NCBI GenBank assembly: GCA_902464375.1
Contig: CABQIM010000021.1
Span: 1-21,918, forward strand
DNA: 21,918 nucleotides
Direction of reading: 5' to 3'
DNA from: an uncultured bacterium
GTDB taxonomy: Bacteria > Cyanobacteriota > Vampirovibrionia > Gastranaerophilales > Gastranaerophilaceae
The notes under the pieces were generated by a model that saw nothing but the letters and a program-made list of their open reading frames with translations, was not told where the DNA came from and did no database searches. Position numbers and translations under genes: made by a program. Within the stretch, counting starts at the first letter, position 1. The number at the start of each line of letters is the position of its first letter. Shown here piece by piece: positions 13,369 to 21,918 of this stretch.

Positions 13369-14874
13369 TTACAAATCAATATTAGATTCTTTTATCGGTG
13401 CACCGATTACACGTTCTAACTCAGCGGCATTGATATTATAGTTTAGCAAATTGTTATAATAATCCAATTGTGCATTAAGATAAGTGTTTTCTGAATCTTT
13501 AAACTCAATTGCGTCGCCTAAGCCGACTTGATATCTTCTGAATGCAAGATATTGTCTTTCTTGCGCTTGTTGAAGTGCAAGTTTGGAAACATCAAGGCTG
13601 TCGTGAGAATTCAAAAGATTTATGTATGCACTTTTTACTTCCAAATACACATTTTGTCTTTCTCTTTCGTAATCAGCTGCCATTTTGGTGTAAGTTGCTT
13701 TTGCTTCATCAATCTGTTTTTTAATTAACATCATGTTAAGTGATGAATAATTCAATTGAACTCCAAATTGATAGCCATAATCGCTGTCGATTTGTCTTCC
13801 GCCTTGGTCATAACCTGCAAAACCGCTCAAATTTGGTGTGAATGCTCTTTTGGCGCTTCTTACATTAAGTTCTGCCGCATCCATGGATTTTTTTGCAGCA
13901 AGAAGTGCCGGTCTTGAACTCTCTGCCGTTCTTAAAAGTTCAGGGAATTCTACTTGATAAACTTTGTTATTTAGTTTGTCCTTCAAAACTACATTTTCTA
14001 ATTCCGGAATACCAACAGCGTTTGCCAATTCAACCGCTGCAACTTCCATTGTATTTTTTGCTTTAATCAAATTAACTTTTGCATTACCCAAGTTGTATTC
14101 TGCTGTGGTAACATCGATTTTAGCCTTTTTGCCGATTTGATAATACGCTTTAGCTTGCTTTAGTTGAAGCTCAAAATCTTTTACCGTTTCTTCATAAACT
14201 GATTTTTGAATTTCTGCAAAAACCATATTGTAGTAAGCAACTTTTACGTTATAAATAACTGTTTCAATGCTGGCTTCCGCATCATAACGAGATGCTTCAT
14301 AATTTCTTTTTGCCATATCAGCAGTTGCTTTTGTTTTTCCAAAATCAAAAAGAAGTAAATTTGCTGATAGAGTAGGAGCATAAAACATATTGTAGCGCTG
14401 AGTCATCATTCTACCATACACTCCGCCCATTGTGTTAAGCATATCGTTTCTGGAATAGCTTAATCCAGCTCCAATTGTCGGAAAATAATTTGACCAAGCT
14501 TGACCAATTCTGGTTTTATAGATTTCTGAATTACTTATAGCAGAAACAATGGAAGGATGATGAGTGATTGCAAGTTTTATGCAGTCACTTAGTGTAACTT
14601 CGCCATTCATTTCCGAATACTCAATCTGGCTGGTTATTGCAGGAAATTTCGTTTCATACATCCCTTTTGCTTCTTTAGAAGAATCAACCCTTGCGTGTTC
14701 TTTTATCTCCGTCTTTTTCTTTTCTTGACGTTTGTTTATCTTTTCTTTTTCAGGTTTTACAATTTCTATTTTGTCTTGCTTTTTAACTGTTTCTTTTTTT
14801 TCTTTTGCAGAAACGCTGATAGCAGATGTTGCAAGAATAGAGCATACCAGAAGTAAATTTAAAACCTTTTTCAT
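13369..14874 (-). CDS. TolC-family outer-membrane efflux channel
   Basis: A 501-residue outer-membrane efflux protein that would complete the tripartite pump encoded just upstream. It has a signal peptide (MKKVLNLLLVCSILATSAIS, cleaved near VSA), then an unusually Lys/Glu-rich linker of about 50 residues. Two OEP repeats follow, each with long periplasmic helices: TLSDCIKLAITHHPSIVSAI opens the first, and AKAYYQIGKKAKIDVTTAEY and FRRYQVGLGDAIEFKDSENT are the paired conserved helix ends. The ATG at 14874 is preceded by GGAG and lies 1 nt after the RND pump stop codon. An in-frame upstream ATG at 14988 would place the signal peptide internally and is rejected. Confidence 0.92.
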   Translation of the reverse strand: MKKVLNLLLVCSILATSAISVSAKEKKETVKKQDKIEIVKPEKEKINKRQEKKKTEIKEHARVDSSKEAKGMYETKFPAITSQIEYSEMNGEVTLSDCIKLAITHHPSIVSAISNSEIYKTRIGQAWSNYFPTIGAGLSYSRNDMLNTMGGVYGRMMTQRYNMFYAPTLSANLLLFDFGKTKATADMAKRNYEASRYDAEASIETVIYNVKVAYYNMVFAEIQKSVYEETVKDFELQLKQAKAYYQIGKKAKIDVTTAEYNLGNAKVNLIKAKNTMEVAAVELANAVGIPELENVVLKDKLNNKVYQVEFPELLRTAESSRPALLAAKKSMDAAELNVRSAKRAFTPNLSGFAGYDQGGRQIDSDYGYQFGVQLNYSSLNMMLIKKQIDEAKATYTKMAADYERERQNVYLEVKSAYINLLNSHDSLDVSKLALQQAQERQYLAFRRYQVGLGDAIEFKDSENTYLNAQLDYYNNLLNYNINAAELERVIGAPIKESNIDL

Positions 14875-14875
14875 C

Positions 14876-17800
14876 TTATATCTCCAAGTCTTTTTCTGTA
14901 ATTTCTCTTTTAGGGAACTTATCAACAAATTCCTGAACAATAACGTAGAATGCCGGAGTAAGAGCTGAACCGAGAGTCGCAGCTGCAATCATACCGCCAA
15001 AAACAGTTGAACCAACAGAAATTCTGGAATTTGCTCCGGCTCCGCTTGCAAATATCATTGGTAAAACACCAATAATGAATGCAAGTTCTGTCATCATAAT
15101 CGCTCTGAATCTAAGCTTTGCAGCCTTCACAGCAGCTTCTCTTACCCCTAGTCCGTGTTTTTCATGTTCTTCTTTTGCGAATTCTACAATCAAAATGGAT
15201 TGTTTAGCAGCAAGACCAACCAGCGTAATCATACCTACTTGCGAATAAATATCAAATGATTGGTTAATCATAAGCTGGAATATTAGTGCACCAAGAGCAG
15301 CAATAGGTGAAATCAAAAGTACTGCAATCGGAATTGTGTAGCTTTCGTATAATGCAACCAAGAATAAGTAAACAAATACAAGCGCCATACCGACAATCAT
15401 TGCTGTTTGTCCGGAAGCTTCTCTTTCTTGAGCAGATGTACCTGACCAATCGTAAGTTATATCAGAAGGTAGGACTTCTTTTGCAACTTGCTCCATTGCG
15501 CTCATTGCGTCGCCGGAACTTTTGCCGGAAGCTTGTTGACCTTGGATTTGTACAGATTGATACTGGTTAAATCTTGAAATAGATGCTGTACCGATTGATT
15601 GTTTAAGTTTTACGATGGATAAAACCGGAACCATCACACCGTTTTTATTTTTAACATAAATTCCTGATAAATCGGTAGCCTTATCTCTAAATCTGCTTTC
15701 AGCCTGCATTTGAACTTTAAATACTCTATCATATTTGTTGAAATCGTTTACATAATATGTACCGAGCATTGAAGCTAAAGTAGAATATAATTCTTGCAAA
15801 TCGACGTTTTGAGCAAGCGCTCTTTCATAATCAATTTCTAAAATATATTGAGGCACGTTAGCTTGGAATGAGGTGTAAACGCTTGACAATGATGAGTTTT
15901 GATTAGCAGCTCCGATAAGTTTGTTTGCCCAAACTTCCAATTCTTGCGGAGTATATTCTCCTCTGGAAAGCATTTGAAATTCAAAACCGCCCATCATACT
16001 CATACCGCTAATTGCCGGTGGTGAAAAAGATACAATAGAAGCTTCTTTTATGCTTGCAGCTACCATACGTACTCTTTTTAGAATTGCAACGTGTGATAAA
16101 TCAGTAGGTCTTCCTTGGATTTTTCTTTTTACCCAACCGATTGGAGTAACTTTTCTGTCTTTGTATTCATCGAGCTGAATGATTACTGTAGATTGGTTTA
16201 CTGAACCATTTCCGCCAAAAACGGTAAGCTTTTCTTTGTTAATACCATCTAAGTCTTTTATTCCGTCAAGAAATTTTTTGGAAACTTCTTCTGTTCTTGA
16301 TAATGACGCACCATCCGGAAGGGTGATACTCGCAAGCAAGATACCTTGGTCTTCATCCGGAATAAAGCCTGTTGAAATTATTTTAAAAGAAAAAAGAGTC
16401 AAAACAAGAATTACTGCGTATATACTGGCTGTAAGTTTTTTATTGTACACGAATTTTTTGACGTATTCCATATAGAAATCTTCAATTTTTGCAAAAACAT
16501 TGTTGAATTTTACTACGCAAAGATTCGCTTCATCTACAATCTTTTTAATCAAAGGATGTTTTGCTTCTTTTTCTGATATTTCTTTATCTCTGCCTAAGAA
16601 ATGTGAACACATTGCAGGAGATAGAGAAAGTGCACAGATTGCTGAAATTGCAATTGAAACAGCGATACAAACTGCAAATTGTTTGTACATTACACCGGTC
16701 ATACCACCCATAAATATAATCGGAACAAATACAGCCATTAATACCATAGCCATTGCAATTAAGGACGCGCCAACTTCTTCCATTGTTAATTGTGTTGCAA
16801 TAATTGCCGATTTACCTTCATCTAAGTGTCGTTTTACATTTTCAATTACAACAATTGCATCATCTACTACTACGCCAACTGCGAGTACCAATGCAAACAA
16901 AGTCAGCAAGTTTATTGACATTCCCAATGCTTGTAAAGCAAAAAATGTACCAACCAAAGAAACCGGAATTGTAATACAAGGAACAAGTGTTGCCATTGGA
17001 TCACCCAGAAATAAGAAAATAATCACAACAACAATTAAAGCAGTTAAAAGAATTGTGAATTCAACTTCTTTCATAGATTCGTGGATATAATCCGCATCAT
17101 CTTTTACATATATTATTCTTATTCCGTTTGACATTTTGGAGTTCAATTCGTCAACTTTTGCTTTTACTGCTTTTGACAAATTGATTACGTTAGCATCCGG
17201 AAGTTGTGATATCATAACGATTGCAGAAGGTTTGCCGTTTACAAGACCTAAGTTTGAATATGAAGAAGCTCCCAATTCTACCCTTGCAATATCTTTTATT
17301 CTTACATTTGAACCATCAGAATTTGAACGAATGATAATGTTTTCAAATTGTTTAACGTCATCCAAACGACCTTGTGTTTTTAGTGTAATTTGAAGAGCGT
17401 TCTTCTCATCAGTCGGCAATTGACCCAACGCACCTGCAGTAACTTGTGTATTTTGACTTGTTATAGCAGCTTTAACTTCGCTGGTTGATATATTAAGCCC
17501 TGCCATCTTTTGAGGGTCGAGCCAAATTCTCATAGAATAATCACCGGCACCGTAAACATTAACATCTGCAACACCATCTACACGTTTAAGTTCGTCTTTA
17601 ATATATATAGAACCATAATTTGTTAAATCTAATTGTGACCAATTGCCTGATTCTGGATAAAGCGTTAAAATAACAGCACCGGAACCGGAAGATTTACTTA
17701 CAGCTGTAACGCCTGTTCTCTGAACTTCTTCCGGCAATTGTGATTGAACCTGCTGAATACGGTTTTGTACGTTCATCAGGTTAATATTTTTGTCAGAACC

Positions 17801-18109
17801 GACTTTGAAATATAGAGTTAAAGAATAACTCCCGTCGTATGAAGTTGAAGTCATATAAGATAAATTTTCAACACCATTGAGTTTATTTTCTAAGACTGTA
17901 GCGATAGAAGATTCTACTACTTCCGCACTGGCGCCTTGATATGATGCAGAAACATTTACTTGCGGAGGTGTTACATCAGGATAACTTTCCTGTTTTAAGC
18001 TAATCATGGAGATTATACCCATAATCACAATACACACGGAAATTACCAGTGCAAATCTCGGTTTTCTTATAAAAAAGAATAATTTTTCTTTATCAAATAT
18101 TTTTTTCAT
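14876..18109 (-). CDS. RND multidrug efflux transporter (HAE1/AcrB family)
   Basis: A 1077-residue inner-membrane proton/drug antiporter. It has the classical layout: TM1 (about 18-36) with ESYPDVTPPQVNVSASYQGA straight after, a periplasmic porter loop, TM2-6, a cytoplasmic stretch, TM7, a second porter loop and TM8-12. The proton-relay residues are intact: Asp416-Asp417 in GVVVDDAIVVIENVKR and Lys969 in GLAAKQSILIVEFAKE (equivalent to AcrB Asp407/408 and Lys940). Length is slightly above AcrB (1049). Its ATG overlaps the adaptor stop codon (TAATG), and the TolC gene follows after 1 nt, so all three are probably translated in a coupled way. Substrates cannot be told from sequence; drug, bile or lipid efflux is possible. 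Confidence 0.95.
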   Translation of the reverse strand: MKKIFDKEKLFFFIRKPRFALVISVCIVIMGIISMISLKQESYPDVTPPQVNVSASYQGASAEVVESSIATVLENKLNGVENLSYMTSTSYDGSYSLTLYFKVGSDKNINLMNVQNRIQQVQSQLPEEVQRTGVTAVSKSSGSGAVILTLYPESGNWSQLDLTNYGSIYIKDELKRVDGVADVNVYGAGDYSMRIWLDPQKMAGLNISTSEVKAAITSQNTQVTAGALGQLPTDEKNALQITLKTQGRLDDVKQFENIIIRSNSDGSNVRIKDIARVELGASSYSNLGLVNGKPSAIVMISQLPDANVINLSKAVKAKVDELNSKMSNGIRIIYVKDDADYIHESMKEVEFTILLTALIVVVIIFLFLGDPMATLVPCITIPVSLVGTFFALQALGMSINLLTLFALVLAVGVVVDDAIVVIENVKRHLDEGKSAIIATQLTMEEVGASLIAMAMVLMAVFVPIIFMGGMTGVMYKQFAVCIAVSIAISAICALSLSPAMCSHFLGRDKEISEKEAKHPLIKKIVDEANLCVVKFNNVFAKIEDFYMEYVKKFVYNKKLTASIYAVILVLTLFSFKIISTGFIPDEDQGILLASITLPDGASLSRTEEVSKKFLDGIKDLDGINKEKLTVFGGNGSVNQSTVIIQLDEYKDRKVTPIGWVKRKIQGRPTDLSHVAILKRVRMVAASIKEASIVSFSPPAISGMSMMGGFEFQMLSRGEYTPQELEVWANKLIGAANQNSSLSSVYTSFQANVPQYILEIDYERALAQNVDLQELYSTLASMLGTYYVNDFNKYDRVFKVQMQAESRFRDKATDLSGIYVKNKNGVMVPVLSIVKLKQSIGTASISRFNQYQSVQIQGQQASGKSSGDAMSAMEQVAKEVLPSDITYDWSGTSAQEREASGQTAMIVGMALVFVYLFLVALYESYTIPIAVLLISPIAALGALIFQLMINQSFDIYSQVGMITLVGLAAKQSILIVEFAKEEHEKHGLGVREAAVKAAKLRFRAIMMTELAFIIGVLPMIFASGAGANSRISVGSTVFGGMIAAATLGSALTPAFYVIVQEFVDKFPKREITEKDLEI

Positions 18110-19257
18110 TATTTTTCTTCACTCTGTATTTTTGTTATTTTCAATTTTTGTCCTTCTGCGGCAACATTCTGTATACCTGATACAACGATTGTATCTCCGG
18201 AATTCAAACCATCTTCTACAATCCAATTGTTATCAATATCGTCAGAAACTTTGATATCTTTTTTTACAGCCTTATCATCTTTAACTGCCCAAACGTAATA
18301 TCCGCTCATTGCATCACCTTTTGTACAAGATTGCGGAACCGTCAAATATTCAACTTTTTTAGGTGCAACAAGCTTAACTTTCATATAATCCCCCGGAACA
18401 AGCCACATCTTTGTGTTATCAAAAGTTGCACGCATTTGAACAGAACCGGAATCTTTGTCAATTTTATTATCTACAAAATTGATTGTTCCGACTTTGTTGT
18501 ACCAAGTTCCGTCACCAAATTGAACTTTTACTTGAACATCTTTAAATCTATCACTAGCCTTCAAAAGTTTTACAAAATCATCAGATTTAAGGCTAAATGT
18601 AACGTATACAGGTGAAACGCTGGAAACGTTAACTAAAGAACCGGAAGTAGGAGTTACATAGTTGCCTTCTGTTATATTAACTTTACCGATTCTTCCATCT
18701 ATAGGAGAACGTATTGAAGTATAACTAAGATTAACTTTTGCAAGTTCCAATTGTTGGTTTGCAGAATCTAATAGAGCTCTATTTTGATTTCTTGCAGCAA
18801 GGCTGGAATCCACATCAGAACGGCTTATCAAATCTTCTTTAACCAATGCACTCGCTCTGTTCCATTCTTGTTGAGCATTTGTGTATAAGGCATTGTACTG
18901 ATTAACAGCAGCTCTTGAATTATTTACGGATAATTGATATTCTTTAGGGTCGATTTGGAATAGAAGCTGTCCTTGTTTTACAAAATCACCTTCGTGAAAA
19001 TATTTTTTTAATAAAAATCCGGAAACACGTGCTATGACGTCAATTGAATATTGAGCTTCAACACGTCCCGTTGCTTCAGCTGAAATGTTAACTTTTTCTA
19101 TATGCGGATTGTCTACAACAACCTCTTTAGGCATTCTCATTGCCTGTTTTTGTATAAAACCTGTTATAGCACCTGCAGCTTTGTTATACACAATTGGCAC
19201 AATTATAACAAGCAAAAGAATTACCGCCCATTGTTTGCGGTTTAAATTTATTTTCAT
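18109..19257 (-). CDS. RND efflux periplasmic adaptor (HlyD/AcrA-type membrane fusion protein)
   Basis: A 382-residue adaptor joining the RND pump to the TolC channel. It has an N-terminal membrane anchor (WAVILLLVIIVPIVYNKAAG, about 9-28) without a lipobox, so it is anchored by the helix rather than lipidated. The split lipoyl domain is visible as IARVSGFLLKKYFHEGDFVK...LFQIDP and SYTSIRSPIDGRIGKVNITE, with an alpha-helical hairpin between. The beta-barrel domain (VTFSLKSDDF...) and the membrane-proximal domain ending GDTIVVSGIQNVAAEGQKLK follow. The ATG at 19257 has GGAG 6 nt upstream; a TTG at 19269 in the same frame overlaps that Shine-Dalgarno. It is the first gene of the efflux cluster; no local repressor gene is present. 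Confidence 0.93.
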   Translation of the reverse strand: MKINLNRKQWAVILLLVIIVPIVYNKAAGAITGFIQKQAMRMPKEVVVDNPHIEKVNISAEATGRVEAQYSIDVIARVSGFLLKKYFHEGDFVKQGQLLFQIDPKEYQLSVNNSRAAVNQYNALYTNAQQEWNRASALVKEDLISRSDVDSSLAARNQNRALLDSANQQLELAKVNLSYTSIRSPIDGRIGKVNITEGNYVTPTSGSLVNVSSVSPVYVTFSLKSDDFVKLLKASDRFKDVQVKVQFGDGTWYNKVGTINFVDNKIDKDSGSVQMRATFDNTKMWLVPGDYMKVKLVAPKKVEYLTVPQSCTKGDAMSGYYVWAVKDDKAVKKDIKVSDDIDNNWIVEDGLNSGDTIVVSGIQNVAAEGQKLKITKIQSEEK

Positions 19258-19422
19258 ACCTCTCTCCAATTTTAGATAAAATTACCTAAGGGTATCTTAT
19301 ATGCAGAATTGGTGTGTGTCATCATTTGAATAGAGGAAAATTAAGACTTACAGAAAATTGTCATAAAAAATGAACAAATAAAAAAACAAATCGTTATACA
19401 AATAAGAAACGGAGGTTGGCGT

Positions 19423-19794
19423 ATGAAAAAAGTTTTATCTCTTTTAGGTTTGATTGCGATTCTTAGCAGTACAGTTCCATGCTACGCTCATGGTGGTGGA
19501 CCAATGGGTGGTCATGGAGGACAAATTGTTCAAGCAGGTCCACATCATGGTGGCAATATGGGAAGACCACCAATGGATAGAAATTGGGGAGCTCCACCAC
19601 CGCCACCAAGATATAACAGAGGTTCTGTCTTTGTAGGCGGAGTGTTAGCCAGGCGCAGCTGTTGGGGCTATTCTGACTGCTATTATAACCGACTAGGATG
19701 GTATGATGATTTTTATTATCCACCACGTCCGCCGCGCCCTCCTGTTTATGATAGCGGAATGTACATAAATGTGGGATTTCCTATAAGGTTTTAA
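19423..19794 (+). CDS. Exported Gly/His/Pro-rich small protein
   Basis: A 123-residue protein with a clean signal peptide (MKKVLSLLGLIAILSSTVPC, cleavage probably after CYA). The mature N-terminus is HGGGPMGGHGGQ...GPHHGGN, a low-complexity Gly/His segment, followed by Pro-rich runs (APPPPPRYNRG, PPRPPRPPVYDSG) and an aromatic middle with two Cys (SCWGYSDCYYNRLGWYDDFY). It ends in a short hydrophobic strand, MYINVGFPIRF. I do not recognise a family. The His content suggests metal binding; the YINVGFPIRF end resembles an outer-membrane strand but is too short alone. The start has GGAGG 7 nt upstream. It is divergent from the efflux cluster (165 bp between starts) and closed by a strong terminator. 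Confidence 0.8.
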   Translation: MKKVLSLLGLIAILSSTVPCYAHGGGPMGGHGGQIVQAGPHHGGNMGRPPMDRNWGAPPPPPRYNRGSVFVGGVLARRSCWGYSDCYYNRLGWYDDFYYPPRPPRPPVYDSGMYINVGFPIRF

Positions 19795-19799
19795 ATTTA

Positions 19800-19836
19800 A
19801 AAATGTCGGCTGAATTTATAATTCAGCCGACATTTT
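19800..19836. terminator. Strong bidirectional intrinsic terminator
   Basis: AAAATGTCGGCTGAATT (19800-19816) pairs perfectly with 19820-19836 through a 3-nt loop. It follows the stop codon of the Gly/His-rich gene by a few bases and is trailed by GTTTTATCTT. On the minus strand it lies about 55 bp after the AsmA-like stop codon and is trailed by a T-rich run, so it probably serves both convergent genes. Confidence 0.88.
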
Positions 19837-19890
19837 GTTTTATCTTATGATTGATTAATACTAATCTTCCTGTTGTCACTACTTTAAAAT

Positions 19891-21918
19891 TTATTTTTCT
19901 TCTTTTTTAAATATATGTTTAACCTTATATTTAAAAGTTTTCTTTTCTGCTTCCAAGGCTTGTGCTTCTTCAACAGCTTCTTCTATAGTAGCAGCTTCGC
20001 TGCCTTCTACAGGGTCAGGAATTGAATTAACGTATTCAACTGCATTTTCGTATTCGGTTTCAGTAGCAAGCCACTTGAATGATTTAACCAATGTCAATGG
20101 TTTAGCTGCATCACCTCTTACACCAAGCTGGAATTTTGTAGCTGCATTATCTACATACTTATTCGCAAAACTTGGAAGAGCATCCATTTCTGATTGAGGA
20201 ATCATTTCACAGAAAATAGAGAATGCTTTTGCAGTGATTACATTTAAGCTTGCAGCACTATTAATCAAGTTTGCCGGATTTATTGCACCTATTGGTCCAA
20301 GTAAGTTAGATACAAGAGATGCCATTCTTGCACGAACTTTCATATCAGCGTAATTTCTCAAGATATCGAATTCACCTGCAATATGCAAGCTTAAAATGTT
20401 ACCCAGAGATGTAATAGGATCAATATAGCAAATACCGTCATTAAAGCTCAATTTACCAACTAATTCTGAGAAGTGGGTTGTGTCAATTGTCGTTAAACCA
20501 CTGATTACACCACCCAAAGCTGTTTGGAAGAATTGAGATTCACGGATATTTTCTGCAATAATCAAGTTTTCCAATTTTCCAAATGGTCCAAATTGACCGT
20601 TTGTAACTTTGAAGTTAACTTTACCGTTCAAACTTCTAACTTGTTCTTCGTAAGTAGCACCCCTGAGTGAAATATCTGTATCAAAAGAGGCTGTACCGGA
20701 TAAAGTATCTTTCATTGCACAAGCATCAAGAAGAGCTTTTTCTACATTAACTCCTTCGCCTCGAACCTTGATATTCATCAGCGTAGAGATAAGGTTCATA
20801 GAAATATTACCTCTTACACGACCGTCAAAAACGTTTGTTCTAAGATTTCTCAAGTAGAAAATATTTCTTGCTAAAGAAATTCTTGAAGTTGTGTTCTTAA
20901 CGTCGATATTGCCGGTAATTATTCTAGCCATATTGATTGAACCGTTATGAATAACAACAGGAATATCTGCTGCTTGTGATGAAGTTTGGCTAGACGCCGG
21001 TGTTTTTGGAACATAAGCCATAGCCTTATCGCTAACTTTCATCAATTTATCAACATTAATATATCTTGAAGAAACATCAAGGTTAAGAATGTTTAAAACT
21101 GATGATGGCAACAAACTTATAGAACCTTCTGTTTGAATATCAGAACCGTTCAATAACAAGTCTTTTACAGAAAAATCTGCATGATGACCTTTGAATCCAA
21201 ATGAACCATTTCTAAGTGTCAAAAGAAGTTCCGGAATAGAAAGATTTGAAATTTCGTATCCGCCTCTGATTCTAGGCTCACTAGCTTTGCCAAAAATAAA
21301 TGCTCTACCTTTCAAATCAAAATTTGATTTTGGGAAAGTATAAATTTTTCCGTTCAAAGTTTGCGGCATAGTTATCTTGATTAAGTTAATTCTTTCACCG
21401 GCAATTGTTCCATCTACACCTACAATTTCATTTAAGTGAACAACTTCATTACCTTCTTCATCAACAGAAACATTGCGTTCAAAAAGACCGGTTTTCTTAA
21501 TCTTAATTCTACCCGGCTTGAAGTCTACAACACTCTGCAAAGATGTGTTTTTGCCTTGAACGTTTGTAAAATCAACAGGTGTAATGAAGTTTGTCTTGTC
21601 AGCAAGTGCTTGAACAAACAAAGTTTGCTTTTGCTTGTTGCCGTCAATAGTTAGTTTTACAGGAATAGAACCAGTTGAATGAATATATGGTTTAAATTCT
21701 CTTCCGATTAATTTTATCAAATCATCTGTATTAATATTACCGGAAGTTGCAAAATTAATTGATTTAAGTTTGTTGTAATCAACAATATTTCCAGAATATT
21801 TTAAAATTGATTTATCGTTTATAAATATAGAATTTTCTTTAATATTAATATTATTATCAACTAATTTTAATTTGAATTCAGGAATTTTAATTTTTGATTT
21901 TGTTGATGTTAACAATAT
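19891..21918 (-). CDS. AsmA-like protein, C-terminal part (5' end outside window)
   Basis: The frame is open through the window edge, so this is the C-terminal ~675 residues of a longer protein; the apparent TTG near the edge is only an internal codon. The sequence is a long repetitive run of beta-strands with 'G.I.....L' spacing, for example VDGTIAGERINLIKI, GRVRGNISMNLISTLMNIKV and VRSLNGKVNFKVTNGQFGPF, closing with the AsmA C-terminal pattern (LSGTASFDTDISLRG, then LNDG-like LSFNDGICYIDPITS and FQLGVRGDAAKPLTLV). AsmA-like proteins form periplasm-spanning bridges implicated in lipid transport to the outer membrane. A Glu/Ala-rich segment and a basic tail (KKTFKYKVKHIFKKEEK) end it. The N-terminal membrane anchor should lie beyond 21918. 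Confidence 0.8.
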   Translation of the reverse strand: MLLTSTKSKIKIPEFKLKLVDNNINIKENSIFINDKSILKYSGNIVDYNKLKSINFATSGNINTDDLIKLIGREFKPYIHSTGSIPVKLTIDGNKQKQTLFVQALADKTNFITPVDFTNVQGKNTSLQSVVDFKPGRIKIKKTGLFERNVSVDEEGNEVVHLNEIVGVDGTIAGERINLIKITMPQTLNGKIYTFPKSNFDLKGRAFIFGKASEPRIRGGYEISNLSIPELLLTLRNGSFGFKGHHADFSVKDLLLNGSDIQTEGSISLLPSSVLNILNLDVSSRYINVDKLMKVSDKAMAYVPKTPASSQTSSQAADIPVVIHNGSINMARIITGNIDVKNTTSRISLARNIFYLRNLRTNVFDGRVRGNISMNLISTLMNIKVRGEGVNVEKALLDACAMKDTLSGTASFDTDISLRGATYEEQVRSLNGKVNFKVTNGQFGPFGKLENLIIAENIRESQFFQTALGGVISGLTTIDTTHFSELVGKLSFNDGICYIDPITSLGNILSLHIAGEFDILRNYADMKVRARMASLVSNLLGPIGAINPANLINSAASLNVITAKAFSIFCEMIPQSEMDALPSFANKYVDNAATKFQLGVRGDAAKPLTLVKSFKWLATETEYENAVEYVNSIPDPVEGSEAATIEEAVEEAQALEAEKKTFKYKVKHIFKKEEK

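Noticed and set aside
13342..13375. Leaderless promoter for mrnC (TAACAT 7 nt before ATG 13341).
   Set aside because: No acceptable -35 box at 16-18 bp, and an AGGA correctly spaced to the next ATG explains translation.
14875..14988. Earlier ATG extending the TolC-like protein into the RND gene.
   Set aside because: The extension has no signal-peptide character and the ATG at 14874 has its own GGAG followed by a proper signal peptide.
1..21918. CRISPR arrays, transposases, phage genes or integrase sites, including integration next to tRNA-Gln.
   Set aside because: No direct-repeat arrays, mobile-element proteins or duplicated tRNA 3' ends are visible.

Overview
The window is a chromosomal stretch of an AT-rich, Gram-negative-type (diderm) bacterium. 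It encodes an RND efflux system with its TolC channel, a Skp/OmpH-like chaperone, an AsmA-like protein and probable outer-membrane proteins. Two proteins carry N-termini (MRISPI... with a downstream NFKA; MQVSGVNF...NFQS) like those I associate with gut Gastranaerophilales (Vampirovibrionia/Melainabacteria, the non-photosynthetic sister lineage of Cyanobacteria). A Mini-RNase III gene also fits that neighbourhood of the tree. The lineage is inferred from sequence style, not from a marker gene. There is no phage, transposase, CRISPR or obvious genomic-island signal.

Layout. 1-2346 (minus): a perfect-stem terminator, GH77 4-alpha-glucanotransferase malQ and a small lineage-type protein. 2506-4256: an exported TPR protein (plus), convergent with a 64-residue protein and a degenerate AICAR-transformylase-like protein (minus). 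4287-6514: a hairpin-rich intergenic element and a class A penicillin-binding protein. 6645-8856: a cysteine-cluster protein, then a strong promoter, a ~200-nt structured leader and a AAA ATPase ending in a bidirectional terminator. 8881-9956 (minus): tRNA-Gln(CUG), a small exported protein and a Skp/OmpH-like chaperone. 10036-12281 (plus): an exported barrel-like protein, an FtsB/DivIC-like division protein and a TPR protein. 12298-12956 (minus): a HigBA-type toxin-antitoxin locus with a frameshifted toxin. 12970-19257 (minus): the tight cluster adaptor-RND pump-TolC-mrnC. 19423-19836: a Gly/His/Pro-rich exported protein and its terminator. 19891-21918 (minus): the C-terminal part of an AsmA-like protein, cut by the window edge.

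Together the genes serve mainly cell-envelope growth and export: peptidoglycan synthesis, septum assembly, outer-membrane protein chaperoning, efflux and AsmA-type envelope maintenance, with a few housekeeping genes. The most distinctive signal is regulatory. Five genes have a near-consensus sigma70 promoter with a 17-bp spacer whose -10 box ends exactly 6 nt before the ATG, with no Shine-Dalgarno, so they should be transcribed as leaderless mRNAs. Neighbouring genes have ordinary Shine-Dalgarno leaders. The AAA ATPase is the opposite extreme, with a long leader able to form a 13-bp/10-bp H-type pseudoknot.
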